Below the pieces are notes generated by a model. It saw only the letters and a list, made by a program, of their open reading frames with translations, searched no databases and was not told where the DNA came from. This document shows, one piece after another, positions 59,301 through 64,000 of a DNA stretch of 64,000 nt; position 1 is the first letter of the stretch; each line of letters opens with the position of its first letter. A program made the translations under genes and the position numbers. The DNA comes from Sporisorium sorghi (lineage: Eukaryota > Basidiomycota > Ustilaginomycetes > Ustilaginales > Ustilaginaceae), in assembly GCA_023212695.1 (NCBI GenBank), contig JALCCG010000095.1, positions 1 to 64,000 on the forward strand, read 5' to 3'.

Positions 59301-59416
59301 GCGGTGCTACTCCTTCGCTTTCGACGGCCTCGTCGTCGTCGTCGTCGTCGTCGAGTGGATCGTCGAGCTCGCTCTTGTCCCGCTTTGCCAAGGCGTTCCG
59401 ACATCCCACTGCCTAG
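56378..59416 (+). CDS. Rho guanine-nucleotide exchange factor (DH domain)
   Basis: A frame of 1012 codons with ATG at 56378. The DH (RhoGEF) domain is at about 610-865: ALEELVLTECKYLADLQLLL, then VMAFSKFLIDTIRAFLP, and the most conserved helix QFLVLPVQRVTRYPLLFGCL. It should activate a Rho/Cdc42-type GTPase in polarity signalling. No PH domain follows; the chain ends in a Ser-rich tail (SSSSSSSGSSSS), which is unusual but known for some fungal GEFs. The first 600 residues are Ser/Pro/Arg-rich with an acidic stretch (EEDSDDDDDEDDIEW). The DH domain has an insert of about 45 residues in the middle and an acidic one (REEDEDAE). The start codon lies inside the opposite-strand Rep1-like frame, so the true 5' end is doubtful. 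Confidence 0.85.
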   Translation: MARPSTQDPAPLATPEQVCMLGLYAVGASLLSTMHQSLPFAADDSVPSKPPRKSGQMDDPFAPRELHAFPTARSGSKQSKRKGKSLDLLSGQFAVPPPRAQQPSAMHDFSFNATRLGIMGNALPAELPPSPLSSRVDLPVLQEKDETQRSKGWLHYLTPSWSKWQQSDDDDEHAEREVQRGLQGKRSRSRLPSLATTASSRREQRSASDPDTSLSSSPAYVPARLGQIPFLPPCQGELAPPPPRARSMSLDVPRLARKSMSALRTKKAPIAKHEPTPAPRLAQPAFLQDREYRNWNGPGLQVDLSDVSLRDLPRESTSLSESEYSYDRRHSISGSSGHEGLHARARGHSGGSFASTAPSTVTDTAVMSSAFSISDVHESDRDEEDSDDDDDEDDIEWERPSYRPGYAAPPIAFEHLPASPCANRGHGRSSFQVGSGSDRPRLPSFASYSKSPSKDASSRVSFGASILRGGPRRVTSASSLGGKSVESGRSSFSERARRSFSQARTLLTVPSPRSAASARRRSTADDTARPAAVFLQPINTGVISRPCQTTPNPVPSSRSNSMSMTCSTTNTVDGSSVRYPSFYLGTSSESGSVTGGSSGNSSGGRSWESTAPELAALEELVLTECKYLADLQLLLDVYVEGLRRMGLMTPASIEKIVSNLDEVMAFSKFLIDTIRAFLPKRMSPPTSISSRPSNSHDGSSPTQPQQSPSQPMLSEPDYLGLSSKLVKELPARMEVYARYCVAHHGANERLAFERELRPAVATLIELTRSTNPMLQGMDMAQFLVLPVQRVTRYPLLFGCLAKECGKRRTDGDELREEDEDAEVAHQSEQRQERAEATHSNWIRLRDVSASICGLTNLAISYQQQPGRPAEKGRSGPRPSISSPLLSPPARGVPFAPVQMAAPPPPPALVTREQQGSSGAPKSAPALAEQEASKPRSSAFSLSPWRRSSSVAAKPSDKGQTEHASGLSSASSSTVSGATPSLSTASSSSSSSSSGSSSSLLSRFAKAFRHPTA

Positions 59417-59537
59417 TGGCAACGTCATCATGCAATACACACTCTTTTTCACCAGTCGTGGAGCCTCGCTTGCGTCTGGATAGCGATTCGTCGCGCCGTC
59501 GTGTCATTGCTATCGATGGCACAGGGTTGTTATGAGG

Positions 59538-61238
59538 TTATACCCGCTTTCGCCAGACATGTGCAACCAGTGCTGCAACAGCCGCCACGAACATCGACCC
59601 ACCGACAAAGATGACGAGATCGCGAAAGCCATTGATACCGTATTCGCCTGCATGAGGATGCTTTGTCACCACCGAGGGGCGGTACAGAGCCGAGCCAATG
59701 AGCGGGCCCGACACAGCAGCAGTGCCGCGAATGAACATCCACGCCAGGAACTGCAGGGCACTATCCGAGTTGGTCACGGTGGCAACATCTCTGGCTATGG
59801 GTGTGATGAAGCAGCCGAAGCCGCCGCCTGCTGCGCCAAAGACGAGTACGAAGACCAGCACGATGGCCAGCGAGGTGGCAAAGCCAAAGAGGAGAAAGGC
59901 GGTCAAGGCACACAAGCATGAGGATATCGCCATGGCCAGTGTGAAGGAGAGCTTGTCGATAGTCGGGCCCGTGATGAGGTAGCCGATGATGGCAGAAGCG
60001 TTGAAGGCGGACAACAGGCCGGTGGATACGGTGGAGCTAAAGCCGAGTGCGGTCGCATAGGTCGAGATGTAGAGCGAGACAATGTACCAACCGAAGGCTT
60101 GGAGGATGATGACGACGATCTGCGAGAGGCAAAGAGAGAGCTTCGTTCAGCAATTGATTTCCACCATAAGCAAGACGCTTGGCAAGACACTTACGTAGAT
60201 GAGGGCGATTGGAGTGAGCAGCGGTCGTAGGTCGCCAGGCGCGAGCGAGCGAGCCAGCTCCTTGAACGATGCAGGGAGCTTTTTGGAGGATCGAGGACTC
60301 GGAAGGCGAGGCTTGATCAGGTAGAGCGCGGATCCGTTTAGCAAAAGCTGAGCGAGTGCCCATACACGCATGGTCCAAGCAAAGCCGATCGAGGTGAGAA
60401 GGGCGTTGAGCACCAGAGGAAAGACGACGCCGCCGACACCAGAGCCCATGAAGATGGCACTCGTCGCAAAGCCTCTCTTCTTGTCGAACCATTGACCGAG
60501 GTAGAGAACAACGGGCATGAGCAGCACGCCGCTGGTGATGCCGAAGAAGACGCCCTGGAACGCGATCAGCATGGCGATCGAAGTCGAAAAGGAGGCGATG
60601 AGGATGGATAGCGCACTGAGCACCAGGCTGACCATGACCATCTTGCGAATGAGGTGAGCATAGGTGGCAGTGAAGCCTCGAAGGAGCAAGGGTACAAAGT
60701 GCTGGCAGCCGATGACGAGAGTTCCTACCGCCGAAATGCTGGTGACGCTCTGGCCGTAGAAGGGCGATTCCGGGTTGTGTTCGTGGTAGTCTTGAAAGCT
60801 TCCGTAAGAGTAGGCGATTCCCCACACCATGGACCAGATGACGAAGCCACATACGAGAAAGCGCCAAGCTGCAGCTCCACCGTCTATTGGAGGTAGGTCG
60901 GATAGTGCCGCATCTCGACTCGATGACGACGCGGCTGCTGTTGATGGACGAGGCTCTGCTGTAGGTGGATAGGTTGAAGCGAGGATGGGAGGCGTTACGG
61001 GTGTTTCTTCATCGCTCGCTGCTTTGCTGTCGTCGTGCTTGCTGCGATCTGGCTCCTGTGGCTCCTTGTCATCTTCGACGATGGCATTGGACGATGAAGC
61101 GTAATGTTGCTGCTGTGAGCTGGAGCCCAATCGTGCGCGAAAGGCGACTGCATCGGTAGTGTCTGTGACCGACGTCCTGGACGGCCGACGCTGTTGGAGA
61201 CGAGATGAGGAAGCTCCGGAGTTGGGCTGCAACGACAT
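59538..61238 (-). CDS. Monocarboxylate-transporter-like MFS protein
   Basis: Two exons on the minus strand, 60195-61238 and 59538-60119, join in phase 0 to 541 residues. The donor is GTAAGT and the acceptor GCAG. About 120 disordered residues precede the membrane part, which starts DGGAAAWRFLVCGFVIWSMV, the MCT (SLC16) type first helix with conserved Asp-Gly-Gly. Other family features are SYGSFQDYH (the [F]GxFxxxF-like region), LMPVVLYLGQWFDKKRGFA (the MCT signature before the central loop) and ATSAIFMGSGVGGVVFPLVL. The second exon supplies the last six helices (for example GFGCFITPIARDVATV). Fungal members such as Mch proteins transport riboflavin or unknown acids, so the substrate is uncertain. 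Confidence 0.9.
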
Positions 61239-61678
61239 ATTTGGCCGCTCGTGTTGGCGCTGAAGGCAGTTCTTGATGTTGGATGATGGTGTTGTTCGTT
61301 TCGACGATAAGCTTTTGCCATGAGATGACTGGGAAGGCTTTCTTCAACAACTCAGCTCTTTCGGCTTCATCCAAGAATTGTGCTTTTCCTTCGGATATTC
61401 GGCGCTTCGCCGGCGAGAAACGCGGTGAATTGGCGGCTAAAGCTGCAACTGCAGAGCCGTGCGAGAGTCGAGCTTGGTGCCGCCGCCGGATATCGGTGAT
61501 GTTGGTCAACACGGAAGAAAGTGACTCCGCGACCAACGTTTACCCCGCACGAGGTGTGGGTCCTTTGTGTTCCCCACGCTGATTTCGCTTTGAGCTTTAC
61601 TGGCAGTCAAAAAGCTGAGTGCCTGCTTGTTGGAGCTTGCTGATCGACCACCATCACCCGTTCGATCGACCTGCGACC
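61239..61678. promoter_or_regulatory. Divergent promoter region MCT-like/methyltransferase
   Basis: Both neighbours start here, so it holds two promoters in 440 bases. No distinctive motif or gene was seen. Confidence 0.5.
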
Positions 61679-62511
61679 ATGTCTGAATCGTTTACGAAAA
61701 CCATCCTGTACAAGGAGCATGCCGATGTCGCGCGACTCGTCACGGAACTGCACGAGCTGTCCGAGCAGCAAGATGCGCAAGGCACGGGCATCTCGTCGCT
61801 GAACGGGCAAGACGCGCAGAAGCGCGACTTTAGCGTGTACAAGGACAAGATGATCGCGCTGGAGCAAGACAAGTCCGAGTTCATCTATGCTGCCCTTCGC
61901 AGCAAGAATGCCAGACGCATCTTCGAGGCGGGCACCTCGTACGGCGTATCGACCATTTACCTGTTGCTTGCTTCTCGTGCAGCAGAGGCCAAGATGGGCA
62001 AGCAAGGTGGCGCTGCTCCGGCGGCCATGGTGTGGGGTACGGAGAAGGAGGAGCACAAGGCGGATGCTGCTATGGCGAACCTGGCCAAGGCCATGAAGCT
62101 GCCGGAAGATACCAAGGAGATTCCGGGCTTCACCTTGCTGAGAGGCGACATTCTCGAGTTGACTGAGAGAGCCAACATTGAGAAAGACAGCCTAGACGCG
62201 GTGCTGTTCGACATCTGGGCGGAGAGTAAGTGGCTGACCGATTGTCGATTTCCGCTATGGAGGAGAGAAGAGAGGATACTGACGACGCTGCTTGCATTCG
62301 GCTTCGATCTTGAACAGTGGCGTTGCCGACGTTCAAGCTGCTCGAGGCCTCGCTCAAGTCGGATGCGGTGCTTTTCATCGACAATTGGCTCACTGGCATC
62401 AGGATTGGCACGTATGCGGCCTTCCACGAGTATCTCGAGTCCAAGGGCTGGTACGTGGTTGCTCTGCCGTTCAACAATGGTTTGGGCATGGCCACCAGGG
62501 TTGTTTCGTAG
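61679..62511 (+). CDS. O-methyltransferase-like SAM-dependent methyltransferase
   Basis: Two exons, 61679-62225 and 62318-62511, encode 246 residues. The donor is GTAAGT and the acceptor AACAG, splitting a Met codon. The class I SAM-binding motif I is FEAGTSYGVSTIYLLLA (about 81-97). A further acidic turn follows WGTEKEEHKA. The catalytic-sheet region is SLDAVLFDIWAE, continuing in exon 2 as ALPTFKLLEASLKSDAVLFI then DNWLTGI, like the O-methyltransferase family in which Asp-Asn/Asp-Asn-Trp binds the metal or substrate. The end, WYVVALPFNNGLGMATRVVS, fits the closing strand of the fold. Size is normal for a small-molecule O-methyltransferase. The substrate is unknown. Divergent from the MCT-like gene. 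Confidence 0.82.
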
Positions 62512-62854
62512 GCTGAGTCCAGGCAATGCGAATGAGAAGAGCCATGCAGTTGCGTGCGTGCTGCGTGTCGAGAGCTGGTGGCTGGATGTGGAAGGCTGAG
62601 TTTGAGAGCGAGGTGGAAGGCGCAGACGAGAGCTCGCAATTGCCTGCCTCTTTTGAGGACCAACTGGCGCCTCAAATCACTCTGCCTTTCTCTCGCTCAT
62701 CGAGCATCGATGCTCTCTCTTGGCGTGTTGGCTGCATCGAAGCTCAGTTTTCCAGGCAGATCGGAGTCGTGAGTCAAAGCACAGCCAACAGATTCGGTTT
62801 CGCCGATGGAGAAGCCGACCTCGCAGACTCGATTGTATGCGCATACAGCATGGC

Positions 62855-62890
<36 letters not shown>

Positions 62891-64000
62891 AAGAGACAAA
62901 GCTTTGAGAAGGAGCGTGTGGGAAAGCGAGTCGGAGGCAGCGCCGAGAGAAAGAAAACGAGGCACTTGGGCAGAGCAAGAGTCTTTCTGTGTGACTTGCA
63001 GCTCATGCGAGAGATGAAAGAGTGGGAGTGTGCATTTCGTCACGACCACTGGACACTGCTCAAGTGCCGCTCGTCACGTCAAAAGTGGGCGCGCGTCGTG
63101 AACAAAGGGAAAAAAAAAAAAAAAAAGTGTTTCATTTTCCAGCTGTCACGAAGTTCTCTTTTCCGTTGCCGAGGCATCAGACAGCCAGCTCGATCCAACG
63201 TGCCCATCATTGTCGCATCCCTTGCGTAGCTTTCTCCTTGTTCGGTCTCGTCCGTCACTTTGATCGCTGGCTGATCCCGCTGCAGATGCTGCTGCGGATG
63301 CTACGGCGTCGAAATCGAGGGTGGTGATTACTCGCATTCGGGATGTGATCATAGCATTTGAGGGTAGAGGAGGAGCTCGCTTGACGGGCTTTGCAGATTG
63401 TGGCGCCCCTCTCTCCTCTCCTCGTTCGCAGAGGCCGATGATTGGGTGGCAGCTCGAGGAGAGAGGCTCAAAGTTCGGGGGCAGTCTGCTCATCCGACTC
63501 GAGCCAGGACGCCAGCAATCAAAGTCAAGGCCTGGAGTCTCGCCTCGCTGTCTCTGCGATGCACACATGACGCTGCCTGCTTGTGTAGGCGCTTCCGGAG
63601 CTCTGTACAGCAGTCAAGATTCGGCTCAGCCGTTGGCGCTCGAACTCGCTGTCCACCCTATCTCTCGCTGTCCACTCTCTCGCTGCAAGCCTCACTTCTT
63701 CCTCACTTTGTCCCTTCGGGTCGCACCCTCGCACCCTTCCGACGGGCTTGCTGTAGCGAGCACCCCAAAACTTTTGGTGTGCGGATGCGCCGTAGCATCG
63801 TGAAGAGCTGAGTCGAAAGTGAGTCCGCCTGAGCTGTGTTTCGATGCTGTTGAAGAGCGAGAGAATCAAACGAAGCGCAGAAGCTGATTGTATGCGCCTC
63901 GCGGGTTTAAAACTAGCCGCCCTTGTTCTGCCCCGAACTCGGCTGTCATTTCTCACTTCGCTTGATTCTGCAACAGCACAAAGGCTGGTCCAACGCGCTT
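62512..64000. other. End of window, no gene recognised
   Basis: It holds the 3' UTR of the methyltransferase gene, a (GA)15 run and an A17 tract (63110-63126). Open frames of 100-170 codons occur on both strands but have low-complexity, shadow-like composition. A gene beginning beyond the window cannot be excluded. Confidence 0.45.
62859..62888. repeat. (GA)15 microsatellite
   Basis: A perfect run of 15 GA units on the plus strand, directly counted, in noncoding DNA downstream of the methyltransferase gene. Confidence 0.9.

Overview
The window looks like nuclear DNA of a basidiomycete smut fungus (Ustilaginaceae: Ustilago, Sporisorium, Pseudozyma and relatives). The genes are dense and mostly intron-poor. 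The few introns are short, with GT..AG borders. A repeat-rich secreted precursor at 54.1-56.4 kb has the architecture of the smut repellent protein Rep1. All identifications come from reading the sequence; no database search was run.

Layout. 0.4-6.7 kb: an SH3BGR/thioredoxin-fold protein with a long disordered tail (-), a cytochrome c oxidase subunit of the COX4/Cox5 family (+, 3 exons) and a HAD-type hydrolase (-, 8 exons). 6.7-9.6 kb: a gap without a recognisable gene, partly AT-shifted. 9.6-16.4 kb: the four-domain calcium channel CCH1 (-). 17.3-20.4 kb: proteasome subunit alpha4 (+) and a VTT/TMEM41-type membrane protein (-). 21.5-29.4 kb: eIF3a (-), splicing factor SF3B2/Cus1 (+) and the phosphatase Yvh1 (-). 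29.8-33.1 kb: a seven-exon DHA1-type MFS transporter (-), divergent from ATP synthase subunit j (+). 35.2-37.3 kb: a long-chain acyl-CoA synthetase ending in a PTS1-like tripeptide. 38.6-43.2 kb: a KDM4-type JmjC histone demethylase (-). 44.9-52.1 kb: an auxilin/Swa2-like UBA-TPR-J protein (+), a TMEM33/Pom33-family protein (-) whose start codon is its own exon, and a protein with the N-terminal domain of GTPBP1/2 but no visible GTPase (+). 52.1-54.1 kb: a gap holding what reads as a decayed Fanzor/TnpB-type zinc-ribbon C-terminus followed by a perfect hairpin. 54.1-62.5 kb: the Rep1-like precursor (-) abutting head-to-head a RhoGEF (+), then a monocarboxylate-transporter-like MFS protein (-) and an O-methyltransferase-like protein (+). 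The last 1.5 kb shows no recognisable gene.

Most genes are unrelated housekeeping functions (translation, splicing, proteasome, respiration, lipid activation, membrane traffic, chromatin), arranged as divergent or convergent pairs; I see no biosynthetic cluster. The observations most worth follow-up are the Fanzor/TnpB-like relic with its 3' hairpin, the impossible-looking 7-bp head-to-head overlap between rep1 (no signal peptide) and the RhoGEF, the two-class repeat structure of the Rep1-like precursor, a three-copy degenerate 111-bp tandem repeat, and the AT-shifted island at about 7.1-8.1 kb.
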